Shown here piece by piece: positions 1 through 8,283 of a stretch of 64,000 nt of DNA (positions are counted from its first letter, which is position 1; every line of letters begins with the position of its first letter). The notes below the pieces were generated by a model. The model made no database searches. It was not told the origin of the DNA and worked only from the letters and a program-made list of their open reading frames with translations. This stretch comes from JAGQSZ01 sp049647585 (GTDB lineage: Bacteria > Actinomycetota > Acidimicrobiia > Acidimicrobiales > Microtrichaceae): contig JBARXY010000016.1 in the NCBI GenBank assembly GCA_049647585.1, positions 62,001 through 126,000 of the forward strand, given 5' to 3'. Position numbers and translations under genes: made by a program.

Positions 1-320
1 GGGTCCTTCATTCCCAGATCGAAGACGGTCCGCACGGACAGCACGTGGGCGAAGCGTTGAAACTGCTTGCGCAACATATAGACGATGAGGAGTTCGGCCT
101 GTTTCCCCACGTGATCCACCAGCTCGACCCTGAGCAATGGGATGAGATCGAGTTGGCGCACCGGGCGGTCGAGCTGGTCTTCACCGGCTCGCTGGAAGCG
201 ACGGGACACGAGCCCGACCACGACCACTCCCATGACCATCCGCACTCCCATGACCATCCGCATAGCCACGACCACCCGCATAGCCACGACCATCCGCATG
301 AGGGGGGTGTTGGCTCATGA
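1..320 (+). CDS. Hemerythrin-like protein with His-rich tail (5' end outside window)
   Basis: The reading frame is open from base 3, so the start lies outside the window. The visible 105 residues hold the end of an HHE/hemerythrin-like four-helix domain: a HIDDEEFGLFP segment, which is the usual H-x3-E metal-ligand pattern before LFP, and a later ELAHRAV helix. The C-terminus is a tail made of repeated His-Asp/Ser-His-Pro units, about 28 residues and nearly half His, encoded by 18-bp repeats. Hemerythrin-like domains bind di-iron and oxygen or NO; the tail should bind Ni, Zn, Cu or Fe. The stop overlaps the next start (ATGA), so the two genes are probably translationally coupled. The function of the complete protein is unknown. 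Confidence 0.75.
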   Translation, partial: VLHSQIEDGPHGQHVGEALKLLAQHIDDEEFGLFPHVIHQLDPEQWDEIELAHRAVELVFTGSLEATGHEPDHDHSHDHPHSHDHPHSHDHPHSHDHPHEGGVGS

Positions 321-1144
321 GTAGCGCCAGCGAATTCACCAGCGAATTCATCCGGGTGGAGCACCCTCGTCCCCACACTGCGGTAATCACCATGGCCCGG
401 CCAGAGCGTATGAATTCGATGGCCTTCGAGTTGATGGTTCCACTTCACGAGGCACTCGATGCCGTTGCCGAGGACAACGACACAACCTGTGTCGTGCTTA
501 CTGGGGAGGGCCGCGGGTTCTGTTCAGGGGCAGACACTCAGAGCCTTGAGCCACCTCCGAATATCGATGGCTTGAGCCTCAGTCGAATCGCAACGAGGGC
601 GATGTCGCTCCTCGCTGACCTGGTCCCGAAGATGCAGCGAATGCCCCAGCCGGTGATCTGCGCGATCAATGGAGCTGCCATCGGTGGAGGGTTCTGTCTG
701 GCAATGGGAGGCGATATACGCATCGCGTCCGAATCGGCCTACTTCCGGGCTGCCGGCATCAACAACGGATTGACCGCAACAGAGCTGGGTCTGAGCTTCC
801 TGTTGCCGCGGGCGATTGGCTCATCACGCGCCTTCGAAATCATGCTTTCGGGCCGCGATATCGGTGCTTCCGAGGCTGCCGAGATGGGAATCGTCTCGCG
901 TACCGTCCCCGATGAGAGCCTGCTCGACGAGGCGCTGGATCTGGCAGATCAGATAAACGGATGGAGTCCCCAAGGGGTCGCGCTTACCAAACGCATGATG
1001 TGGGCCGGCCTCGAAACCGGAAGCCTGCGGGCGGCAATTGAGATGGAAAGCCACACCCAGCTCTTTGTCCGGATGACTACCCAGAACTTCGAGGAGGCAA
1101 CTCGTGCGCGCAAGGAGGGACGTCCTCCGGAGTTCAAGGACTAG
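317..1144 (+). CDS. Enoyl-CoA hydratase/isomerase (crotonase family)
   Basis: A 275-residue protein, the normal length for the crotonase family, which hydrates or isomerises acyl-CoA thioesters. Both oxyanion-hole segments are visible: GRGFCSGAD near residue 75 and AAIGGGFCLAMGGDIRIAS near residue 120. The second catalytic region follows at GLTATELGLSFLLPRAIG. The C-terminal helices (GVALTKRMMW) are typical of the trimer interface. The ATG start overlaps the stop of the upstream hemerythrin-like gene. The sequence does not reveal which acyl-CoA is used; a beta-oxidation or aromatic-degradation hydratase is the best guess. Confidence 0.9.
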   Translation: MSSASEFTSEFIRVEHPRPHTAVITMARPERMNSMAFELMVPLHEALDAVAEDNDTTCVVLTGEGRGFCSGADTQSLEPPPNIDGLSLSRIATRAMSLLADLVPKMQRMPQPVICAINGAAIGGGFCLAMGGDIRIASESAYFRAAGINNGLTATELGLSFLLPRAIGSSRAFEIMLSGRDIGASEAAEMGIVSRTVPDESLLDEALDLADQINGWSPQGVALTKRMMWAGLETGSLRAAIEMESHTQLFVRMTTQNFEEATRARKEGRPPEFKD

Positions 1145-1227
1145 AGCGCAAAAGGTCAGTGCGCCTAGGCAGGTGACGGTGACGCTACCGCTCTTCCGCC
1201 GACCCTGTGTCGCGCTAGGCCTGTCGG

Positions 1228-2070
1228 CTAATCGAAAAGATGATCGAGGCCGGACAACTCCTCGGGGGTCAATTCCAGGTCCCGTGCCGTCACGTTCTGT
1301 TCCAGATGCTCAAGTGTGGATGTACCCGGAATCGGGATGACCGCGGGAGATCTGGCGAGTAGCCACGCCAGAGCAACCTGGTTCGCCGTGACCCCGTGGC
1401 GTTCTGCAGCCGAACGAAGCGGTTCCTCCCCCTTGTCCCAAGCGCCACTCCCGAGAGGTGCCCACGGAAAGAATGTAATTCCCTCGGACTCGCACCGGCC
1501 GATCAGGGACTCCGAGTGACGGTCATCGACGTTGTAGCGGTTCTGGACACTTACGATCCGGGCGACTTCCATCGCTGTGGACAGTTGCTCGTCGTTCACA
1601 TTGCAAACTCCGATGTGTCGGATCTTCCCCTCCGACTGCATGGTGAGAAGCTCACCGATGGACTCTGCCAGGGGAACCTCGGGGTCGGGTCGATGGAACT
1701 GGAGGAGGGGTAATTGCTCCATACCCAGCCTTCCCAGACTTCCCTCCACCGCTTCGCGTAGGTGTTTCGGGCGGCCGTCGGGACGCCACTTTCCCGGTCC
1801 GTCACGCAGTAGACCAGCCTTGGTCGCGATCACCAGATCCTCCGGGTACGGACTCAGCGCCTCGGCAATGAGTTCCTCGCTCACATTTGGGCCGTACGCG
1901 TCCGCGGTATCGATCAGATCCACCCCCAGTTCAACTGCCCTGCGAAGCACAGCCAGGCACTCAGAACGGTCATCCGGCTCGCCCCAGATGCCGTCGCCCG
2001 TGATCCGCATGGCGCCGAATCCCAGTCGATTCACCTCCAGGTCTCCTCCGAGGGTCCAGGTCTTGGTCAT
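1228..2070 (-). CDS. Aldo/keto reductase
   Basis: A 280-residue TIM-barrel NADPH oxidoreductase of the AKR superfamily. The family opening (LGFGAMRITGDG) is present. The catalytic tetrad can be read as Asp and Tyr in DTADAYG, Lys in IATKAGL and His in LLQFHRPDP. The NADP-binding end (IPGTSTLEHLEQNV) closes the barrel. I chose the ATG at 2070 because AAAGGA lies just upstream of it; an in-frame GTG at 2085 would add five residues. It belongs to the YdbC/Tas-like group that acts on small aldehydes and ketones; the substrate is not predictable. It is divergent from the NuoF-like gene across a 274-bp spacer. Confidence 0.88.
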   Translation of the reverse strand: MTKTWTLGGDLEVNRLGFGAMRITGDGIWGEPDDRSECLAVLRRAVELGVDLIDTADAYGPNVSEELIAEALSPYPEDLVIATKAGLLRDGPGKWRPDGRPKHLREAVEGSLGRLGMEQLPLLQFHRPDPEVPLAESIGELLTMQSEGKIRHIGVCNVNDEQLSTAMEVARIVSVQNRYNVDDRHSESLIGRCESEGITFFPWAPLGSGAWDKGEEPLRSAAERHGVTANQVALAWLLARSPAVIPIPGTSTLEHLEQNVTARDLELTPEELSGLDHLFD

Positions 2071-2344
2071 TTCGGTCCTTTCCACCTTTGGGAAGTCGTT
2101 GGCTACAGAAGCATTGACGGAAACGCGTGACCGCTATGAATGAAGCAGGTCGGGCGATACCTACCCAACGAGGGCCGTAGGCCACGATGTTCGGAGAATC
2201 CGGGCGGCACGGGTATATGGTCCGTCACAGATCCGAGCTTTGGACGGGCGCGGTCTACGCGCTCAACCATCTCGGCCAGCGACACCTCCTAATCCGCCAA
2301 TAGAGTCCGCGAATACAGATAGCCAGCAAGAGAGGATCACATCA

Positions 2345-4288
2345 ATGTTGACCGTAAACCGGGTGCTTGATCGTGAGGCGGTAGCCACTCTTGCTGACTA
2401 CACCGCCGCAGGTGGTGGGTCCGGCTTGGACATCGCACGACAGATCGGACCCGATGAGCTTGCAGAACTGCTGGTCGATGCCGGACTCCGAGGCCGAGGC
2501 GGTGCGGGTTTCCCAACCGGGCTCAAGTGGCAGACCGTTGCTGCGTCAAGGTCCGAGGCCCTTCCCACCACGGTTGTGGTCAATGCGGCCGAGGGCGAAC
2601 CCGGAACCTTCAAGGATCGTGCGCTCATTCGGATCAACCCCTACCGAATACTTGAGGGCGCAGCGATAGCGGCGGTCGCAGTTGGAGCGCCGAGAATCAG
2701 GATTGGCATCAAGGCATCGTTCGGCCGTGAGGTTCACCGTTTGGACAATGCCATAACCGAGGCCACCGAGGCCGGCTGGTTCGACGACCTCGACGTTGCG
2801 TTGGTTCTGGGACCGGACGCGTACCTGTTCGGCGAAGAGACGGCGATGCTCGAAGTGATCGAGGGTCGCCAGCCATTCCCGCGGGTAACACCTCCGTTCA
2901 GAAGGGGACTCGAAGAGGGCGATACCCGCTCGGCCGGCGGAGTCCATCTGGCGACGCTCGGTGGATCGGACGAACCGCCGGCGCTTGTCGACAATGTCGA
3001 AACTCTCGCCAACGTTCCTCTCATTGTCACCAACGGTGCGAAATGGTTCCGCGAACTAGGCACGGACACTTCGCCCGGAACGATCATCGTCACCGTGAGC
3101 GGCGCTACCCGCCGAGACGGTGTGGCAGAGCTCCCGATGGGCACGACCCTGCGAGAGGCCATCGGAACCATCGGATGGGGATCTGCCGAGGGATACCGAA
3201 TAGGTGTAGTGCTCTCGGGAACCGCCAACGCAATGATTCCGGCGAGCAAGCTCGACACTCCCCTGACCTATGAGGACATGAGGGCCGCGGGTACCGGGCT
3301 GGGTTCGGCGGGCTTCGTGGTGTTCGACGACCGGACGGATCCGGTCGCAATTGCCCAAGGAGTGTCGCGGTTTCTCGGAGTCGAGTCCTGTGGGCAGTGC
3401 GAGCCCTGCAAAATGGATGGTTTGGAGCTGTCGGACCTGCTGACGATCGCCCGCCGCTCGGAGATCACGACTAGCCAGGTCGACGAGATCCAACGGCGCG
3501 TCCAGACCGTTGCCATTGGTGCTCGCTGCAACCTGGCCCGCCAGCAGGAAGATGTTGTTGGCAGCCTTCTGGGGCTGTTCGGAGACGTGGTCGAAGGACG
3601 AACCGTCGTCGGAACCGGAGCGGCGCTGCCCCCGGTCCTGAGCCCGGTACTGATAGCTCCCATCTCGGACTTGGTCGGAGGTCATGCAAGTCTGAGCTCT
3701 ACCCAGGTGTCGAAGCAGCCCGACTGGAGCTACGACAATCTGGACTCGGGTATCGCGCCCGCGGCCCGCCTGGGCAACACCGAGGTACAGATACTTGAGC
3801 CGACCAGGGTTCACCGTTGGGAGGAATGGAGTCCTCATTCGACTCTCACCGATGAGCATCCGCTGCGGATCATCGACGAGGCCCACGATCTGCTGGACCG
3901 CCTGGTATTCGATGCCCTCAACTGCGACCCGGCGGACCGACCGAACCGACTCGGCAAGCTCGCTCATATCGCAAAGGTCCACATCGACGTGACACGACGG
4001 GTCCTCTATCCGACCGCCCGTCGATACGGCGGCGAGGACGGTGAGGTCCTGGCAGACGCCGCCGAAGAGCGCGGTGACCTCATGCTCGCACTGGCCAACG
4101 TGCTGGGAGGCGATTCCCTGGACGAGGGTCAGTACAAGGCGTCGCTGCGATCGTTCGGCAACGAGCTACGCAGACATTGCGACGATGAGGACCGGATGCT
4201 CGAGGTTCTTCACGACACGATGGATGCCGACAAGAAGAGCATGCTTCTCGAGGGAATGGCCGAAGCCAGGATGACCACACTGGTCTGA
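2345..4288 (+). CDS. NuoF/HoxF-like flavoprotein fused to a hemerythrin-like domain
   Basis: A 647-residue protein. Residues 1-420 form a NuoF-type NADH dehydrogenase 51-kDa module. They carry the NAD-binding GRGGAGFPTG (50-59), the FMN-binding NAAEGEPGTFKDR, the FGEETAMLEVIEG segment, VDNVETLANVP, and the N3-type 4Fe-4S ligands C349, C352, C355 (CGQCEPC) and C395. After a linker of about 70 residues, residues 495-640 are predicted helical with spaced His and acidic residues (DEAHDLLDRL, HIDVTRRVLYP, HCDDEDRML), like HHE domains. No nuoE or nuoG partner is nearby. I infer a soluble NAD(P)H-dependent electron-transfer protein delivering electrons to its own di-iron domain. The ATG is preceded by AGAGGA. 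An upstream in-frame extension to 2240 looks noncoding. Confidence 0.85.
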   Translation: MLTVNRVLDREAVATLADYTAAGGGSGLDIARQIGPDELAELLVDAGLRGRGGAGFPTGLKWQTVAASRSEALPTTVVVNAAEGEPGTFKDRALIRINPYRILEGAAIAAVAVGAPRIRIGIKASFGREVHRLDNAITEATEAGWFDDLDVALVLGPDAYLFGEETAMLEVIEGRQPFPRVTPPFRRGLEEGDTRSAGGVHLATLGGSDEPPALVDNVETLANVPLIVTNGAKWFRELGTDTSPGTIIVTVSGATRRDGVAELPMGTTLREAIGTIGWGSAEGYRIGVVLSGTANAMIPASKLDTPLTYEDMRAAGTGLGSAGFVVFDDRTDPVAIAQGVSRFLGVESCGQCEPCKMDGLELSDLLTIARRSEITTSQVDEIQRRVQTVAIGARCNLARQQEDVVGSLLGLFGDVVEGRTVVGTGAALPPVLSPVLIAPISDLVGGHASLSSTQVSKQPDWSYDNLDSGIAPAARLGNTEVQILEPTRVHRWEEWSPHSTLTDEHPLRIIDEAHDLLDRLVFDALNCDPADRPNRLGKLAHIAKVHIDVTRRVLYPTARRYGGEDGEVLADAAEERGDLMLALANVLGGDSLDEGQYKASLRSFGNELRRHCDDEDRMLEVLHDTMDADKKSMLLEGMAEARMTTLV

Positions 4289-4359
4289 CCACTCTGGTCT
4301 GACCCCTCTGGTCTGACCACTCCGGTCTGATCCCCCTGGTGTGATCCCTCTGGTCTGGC
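4280..4359. repeat. 14-bp tandem repeat straddling the stop codon of the NuoF-like gene
   Basis: About 5.7 copies of a 14-bp unit (CTGGTCTGACCACT and variants). The first copy contains the TGA stop of the upstream gene. Because 14 is not a multiple of three, the array reads as spacer rather than as coding repeats. Confidence 0.9.
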
Positions 4360-4486
4360 AAATGCTCAGCGGGAGTCCAGGCTCGAACAGCCGACTTTTG
4401 GCAGATTGCTAATTTTTGTCGCCGATCGGGTAAGGGCCAAGTGTCGACTCCGATGGTCGGATCCGACGAAGGTCCTAGGAGGCCAA

Positions 4487-4924
4487 ATGCCGATTGCAGT
4501 TCGAACAGCCGAAACCACTTGGACGGACTCACTGGCGAAGGGCTCCGGAAAGCTGAGTGGTGGAAGCGGGGCGCTCGACGCTCTGCCGGTGACCTGGGCC
4601 GCCAGAACCGAGGAGCCCGGAGGAAAAACGAGCCCCGAAGAACTTGCAGCCGCGGCCCATTCAAGCTGTTTCTCGATGGCGCTCGCTCTGTTGCTGGGCG
4701 AGAACAAGACACCACCAGGTGAGCTCGTCGTGTCCGCTGCGGTGACCCTTGACGAGGTCGACGGAAAGCCGACGATCGTCTCTTCGGAGCTGACCGTGAG
4801 GGGACATGCCGAAGGACTCGACCAAGAGGACTTCAAGAAGATTGTCGATCAGGCCGCCGAGCTCTGCCCGATCTCGAGGCTGTTCGCCGGTACGAAGATC
4901 TCGGTGACCGTCACCGAAGTCTGA
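4487..4924 (+). CDS. OsmC/Ohr-family peroxiredoxin
   Basis: A 145-residue protein of the OsmC fold, thiol peroxidases that reduce organic hydroperoxides. The two conserved cysteines are C61 in AAAAHSSCFSMALA and C127 in ELCPISRLF, in the positions expected for the peroxidatic and resolving Cys. The EEL before the first Cys helix is also typical. The start is the ATG at 4487, with a strong AGGAGG four bases before it; the in-frame extension to 4406 has no such support. The length and motifs fit the OsmC (YhjQ-like) branch rather than Ohr. The gene is convergent with the SHOCT gene and shares a hairpin with it. Confidence 0.92.
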   Translation: MPIAVRTAETTWTDSLAKGSGKLSGGSGALDALPVTWAARTEEPGGKTSPEELAAAAHSSCFSMALALLLGENKTPPGELVVSAAVTLDEVDGKPTIVSSELTVRGHAEGLDQEDFKKIVDQAAELCPISRLFAGTKISVTVTEV

Positions 4925-4937
4925 CGGTCACCGAGAT
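4898..4937. terminator. 16-bp stem-loop across the OsmC stop codon
   Basis: A perfect inverted repeat: the arms are 4898-4913 and 4922-4937 with an 8-base loop. The right arm begins with the TGA stop of the OsmC gene. It lies between two convergent genes and could act on both strands. There is no U-tract, as is common in high-GC actinobacteria. Confidence 0.65.
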
Positions 4938-4943
4938 GGCACT

Positions 4944-5345
4944 TCACTGAGCGTTTAGGAGCCTGGCCTTCTGGACGTCGAACTCCGCGGGAGTCAGTAC
5001 CCCGCTCTCGCGGAGGGCGGCCAATCTTTCGAGCTGGCCGGCAACATCTGTGGTGGTGCCAGTGGCGTGTTGGATGTACTGATCGAACGCTGCCTGCGAG
5101 GCCTGAGCGTGCCTGACCTGACGCTCGTGCATCTTGCCACCCCGGGCGATCAGATAGATGAAGACGCCGAGGTATGGGGCGATGATCACGAAGATCACCC
5201 AGATCGCCTTTGAGACTCCACTCAGGTCTGAGCTTCGGAAGATGTCGACCGTGACCGAAACCGCAATCCAGATCCAGATTACGAACAGAAAGAAATAGAG
5301 GAGGCTGAAGAAAACACTGAGTAGCGGGAAGTCATAAGCAAGCAT
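4944..5345 (-). CDS. Membrane protein with PLDc_N-like and SHOCT domains
   Basis: A 133-residue protein. Two transmembrane segments lie at about residues 10-32 and 47-68. The segment around them (VIWIWIAVSVTVDIFRSSDLSGVSKAIW in the family pattern, ending APYLGVFIYLIARG) matches the phospholipase_D-nuclease N-terminal (PLDc_N) module, common in small actinobacterial membrane proteins. The C-terminus is a SHOCT domain (LERLAALRESGVLTPAEFD), a short oligomerisation module. Function is unknown. GGAGAGA precedes the ATG. The AATTCCGC-rich 3' side overlaps the shared hairpin with OsmC. Confidence 0.8.
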   Translation of the reverse strand: MLAYDFPLLSVFFSLLYFFLFVIWIWIAVSVTVDIFRSSDLSGVSKAIWVIFVIIAPYLGVFIYLIARGGKMHERQVRHAQASQAAFDQYIQHATGTTTDVAGQLERLAALRESGVLTPAEFDVQKARLLNAQ

Positions 5346-5446
5346 GATCTCTCCTGTATTTGTGGTGCGAAGATCCTAGGCCGGGATCGAGCTCTGGTTA
5401 GGGACCTGGCTCGGTCGTTGGATCTGCCGGCTCCCGACTACCGGTT

Positions 5447-6304
5447 TCAGAGCTTTCCCAAAGCGTCGCGGTCGAAGTGGATCATGGATGCCGACTGGCT
5501 CGCTGTTGCCAACAGATGTCCGGCCTCGCTCCAGATGTGAACCGCACCGTGGCCATAGTCCCCGACCGCCAGATGTGGTCGCATGTCCAAAAGTACCCAC
5601 TCGGTCTCCTCGAACGAGCCAACCCTTATCGAGTTGTCCAAGCTGATGCCTCCGGCGATCTCACCGGCCGCGTGAGCGACCGAAAGGGGGACCATGTCGG
5701 CCATGAAGGCAATAATCGCGGGGGTCGGTGCTACTCCGTCGCGACGGCGCACCCAGAAGCAGACCCGTCCCGGACCAGGGTCTGGATGGGAGTGGATTTC
5801 TGGCTGGCGAAACTCGATTACGCGGCTGAAACCTCGGCTGCCAGCCATTCCCGACAGATCGACGTCGATTCCCGCCTTGCGCACCATTGCCTCGAACGGT
5901 CCGGAGCGTGCCGAGTCATCGGGTGAATCCACCGAAGGTGCCTGTTCGAAGACTCCGGTCAGACCGTCGGGGCGGTGATGGCCGGTCGCACCGAGAGAGG
6001 CGAACATAGTCGCCCCGCTCGGATCAGTACCGGTCACACGAATCTGATTGGTCCGTCTACCCGGAGCGAGAATCTCGGCCTGGACAGCGATGCGCTCCCC
6101 CGGTGGCGCTGTGGCGACGAACTGGGTCGTCATCCAGACAGCGGGGCGCTCAGAGACCATCTCTGCCGCAGCGATCGAGACGGCAATTGCGGTACCGCCA
6201 TAGAGGTGTCCGTCGTGACGGGCCAGATGGTCGACCACGTCAAAGCTGTAACGCCCCGCGATGTCGCCGGGAACGAGACCGAGGAAATCGGCGTCTGAGT
6301 TCAT
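5447..6304 (-). CDS. TesB-like acyl-CoA thioesterase (double hotdog)
   Basis: A protein of 285 residues if it starts at the ATG at 6304. The N-terminal hotdog holds HDGHLYGGTAIAVSIAAA and the second holds FWVRRRDG...IIAFMADMVPL, followed by SLDNSIRV and the closing WSEAGHLLATASQSASMI, all usual in TesB/acyl-CoA thioesterase II-like proteins that hydrolyse acyl-CoA to free acid. I prefer 6304 over the in-frame ATG at 6319: a TACCGT hexamer ends six bases upstream of it and there is no Shine-Dalgarno, so a leaderless mRNA is likely. The chain-length preference cannot be read. Confidence 0.82.
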   Translation of the reverse strand: MNSDADFLGLVPGDIAGRYSFDVVDHLARHDGHLYGGTAIAVSIAAAEMVSERPAVWMTTQFVATAPPGERIAVQAEILAPGRRTNQIRVTGTDPSGATMFASLGATGHHRPDGLTGVFEQAPSVDSPDDSARSGPFEAMVRKAGIDVDLSGMAGSRGFSRVIEFRQPEIHSHPDPGPGRVCFWVRRRDGVAPTPAIIAFMADMVPLSVAHAAGEIAGGISLDNSIRVGSFEETEWVLLDMRPHLAVGDYGHGAVHIWSEAGHLLATASQSASMIHFDRDALGKL

Positions 6305-6316
6305 CGTGGAACGGTA
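6305..6316 (-). promoter_or_regulatory. Leaderless -10 element of the thioesterase gene
   Basis: TACCGT on the minus strand (6316-6311) followed by six bases and then the ATG. The -35 is not recognisable. Confidence 0.5.
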
Positions 6317-6381
6317 CATGGCAACTGACTCGTCCCCGCCGGTACCCGCCCGGGTCGCTGGGACGAGGCGGGCGGCGTAGA

Positions 6382-7560
6382 TCAGCCCTTGGTGACGGTC
6401 ACATCTGCTCCGAGATTGGCCACTGCCTCGGTAGAGAGCCCGATCGGCTCCTTGTCCTGACCGAAGACCGAGCGCAAGAACGCAACGCTTGTCTGGTCGA
6501 TGGCTCCGAAGGCGTCGTCGACCGGCGGATAGTCGGGACCGCAGCCGTCGGTGCCGAGCTTCAACAGATTGTCGGGGATCGGGAGTTGCAGCGTCTTGGC
6601 TATGTTGACGATCCCGCCCTTCTCGGCTCCCATCAAGCAGATATCAGAGAACACCAGGTGCCCGGCATCGGCGATCTTCACCAGATATTTGGGACTGTTC
6701 ATCGCCGCAAACACGTCTTCGCTCGCGGTCGGTGGGATCACTCCATCCTTCGTTCCCAACTGAACCATCCCGGGTGACTTGGGCACGGGCGGCAGCTCCC
6801 CTTCGCCGCTATCGCCACCCTGGAAGCCGACCGAGTACGAGATCCATCCGTCGATCCGAGGGTCGGTTCCGGCGGTTCGGAACGCGGCGGCCGCTCCGGC
6901 GGAATGACCGGTCACAGCGGAGCGATCCGGGTCGGCCATAGCGCTGAGCAGGGAGCCGCGGCTCGTCGACTCGGCCTGGACCAGGTCCAGAGTCGCACTC
7001 AGAACTTCAGGATCGGTCGACTTGGTAACACCCTGCGCGGCAGTACCAAGCATCCCGCCGAGTGACCGTTCGACGTGGTCGGGTGCCGCTACGACATATC
7101 CCCATGACGCCAGGTGTGTGGTCAGCGAAACCGACTGTTCTGGGAATCCCGCATAGCCATGGCTGAACAGCACCACCGGGTAGCCACCCTTCTGGCCCCG
7201 AGGGGCGGCGTCCTTGAAGGCGTTCGCCGAATAGACGGTCCGGTCCTCAGCCGGAATCTTCGCCTGGAGCTCGGGGCTCAGGAACCCTGCGATATCGATC
7301 TGTTCGCGTTCCTTGCCCTCGCCTGCAGACTCAGAAGTCGGGTACCAGATCACCACCCGACGGCCGTCGCTGAGTTTGCGTTCGGTAAATCCGACGCCGT
7401 ATGGCCCCACCTTGGCATAGGGCGCGGCGTCCTCGGCCACGGTCGTGCTGGTCGCCTTTGTGTCGCCGACGTTGGACTTGGCGTCGTCGGTGCTTCCTGT
7501 GCACGCGGATGCAACAAGCATCAACGCAAGCAGCCCGAGCATGATTCTGTTTCTGGACAT
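6382..7560 (-). CDS. Secreted alpha/beta-hydrolase lipoprotein (PAF-acetylhydrolase/chlorophyllase-like)
   Basis: A 392-residue protein. The N-terminus has a lipoprotein signal (MLGLLALMLVASACTG), so it is probably exported and anchored by lipid. The hydrolase core shows an oxyanion HGY (VVLFSHGYAGFP), the nucleophile elbow VTGHSAGAAAAF, and a late His in DAGHLVFSD. The layout resembles plasma PAF acetylhydrolase and polyester hydrolases, so a lipid or ester substrate is likely but unproven. The start at 7560 has GGTGAAGG upstream and directly precedes the signal peptide; the in-frame extension to 7641 would bury that signal. Confidence 0.82.
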   Translation of the reverse strand: MSRNRIMLGLLALMLVASACTGSTDDAKSNVGDTKATSTTVAEDAAPYAKVGPYGVGFTERKLSDGRRVVIWYPTSESAGEGKEREQIDIAGFLSPELQAKIPAEDRTVYSANAFKDAAPRGQKGGYPVVLFSHGYAGFPEQSVSLTTHLASWGYVVAAPDHVERSLGGMLGTAAQGVTKSTDPEVLSATLDLVQAESTSRGSLLSAMADPDRSAVTGHSAGAAAAFRTAGTDPRIDGWISYSVGFQGGDSGEGELPPVPKSPGMVQLGTKDGVIPPTASEDVFAAMNSPKYLVKIADAGHLVFSDICLMGAEKGGIVNIAKTLQLPIPDNLLKLGTDGCGPDYPPVDDAFGAIDQTSVAFLRSVFGQDKEPIGLSTEAVANLGADVTVTKG

Positions 7561-7724
7561 TGCCTTCACCGATCCCCCTGATGGCGTGCGGCAAGTCTCG
7601 CGCAGTGCACATCTGTGGGCAGGGAATACGAATGACGACACCGTTTGGTGACCATGTGCAAATGTGGTTCTGGCGGAAACTCGCGGAACTTTAGGTAGTC
7701 ACACGCCCGTAGTGGAGGTTCAAG

Positions 7725-8198
7725 ATGAGTGACTCTGAAAGCCCCAGGAATCTGAACACAGTGACCGCATCGCTGACGGTCACACCGTGTGCCGAAGCGA
7801 TCGACTTCTATGTCGCCGCACTCGGTGCCCAAGAGGTGGACCCACGGATGACCACGCCGGATGGCCTTGTGGCCCACGCCGAGATACGCATCGGCGATTC
7901 GATCGTCATGTTGGGCGACGAATGGCCAGATGGTCCAACACGTTCACCTCGCTCACTCGGCGGATCGACCTGTGCCTTGTTCATCTATCTCGACGATGTC
8001 GAGTCGGCCTGGAAGCGTGCTGTCGAAGCCGGAATGGAAGTCGTCTATCCACTGGAACTGCAGTTCTACGGGGACAAGGGCGGCAGGTTGCGCGATCCGT
8101 TCGGCCACACATGGGGACTTGCCGAACACGTCGAGGATGTCGACGACGAGGAGATGGCGCGCCGGATGGCTGCATTCAACGATGAATTGACCGCGTAG
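7725..8198 (+). CDS. VOC (glyoxalase/PhnB-like) family protein
   Basis: A 157-residue protein with two beta-alpha-beta-beta-beta units of the vicinal oxygen chelate fold. The PhnB-type features are visible: VTPCAEAIDFYVAALGA at the start, MLGDEWPD in the middle, and GDKGGRLRDPFGHTWGLAEH near the end, which is the hallmark of this subgroup. These proteins bind a metal or a small ligand; many have no known reaction. GGAGG sits a few bases before the ATG. Confidence 0.88.
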   Translation: MSDSESPRNLNTVTASLTVTPCAEAIDFYVAALGAQEVDPRMTTPDGLVAHAEIRIGDSIVMLGDEWPDGPTRSPRSLGGSTCALFIYLDDVESAWKRAVEAGMEVVYPLELQFYGDKGGRLRDPFGHTWGLAEHVEDVDDEEMARRMAAFNDELTA

Positions 8199-8217
8199 TC
8201 TCGTCCTGCGGCTCGCC

Positions 8218-8281
8218 GGACCTGTTTCATCCGGACCTGGTTCATCCAGCGGGTTCGTCAATCCAGCGGGTTGGGTCGTCC
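8218..8281. repeat. Two adjacent tandem duplications (15 bp x2 and 17 bp x2)
   Basis: GGACCTGTTTCATCC is followed by GGACCTGGTTCATCC, then AGCGGGTTCGTCAATCC by AGCGGGTTGGGTCGTCC. They fill the spacer between the VOC and hydrolase genes, ending three bases before the GTG start. Confidence 0.85.
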
Positions 8282-8283
8282 AA

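Noticed and set aside
2120..2150. TTGACG...TATGAA as a promoter for the NuoF-like gene
   Set aside because: The spacer is only 15 bases and the site is about 200 bases from the start; not convincing.
7685..7710. GGAACT...CGT resembling an ECF promoter upstream of the VOC gene
   Set aside because: The predicted start would fall on the Shine-Dalgarno itself; too little space.
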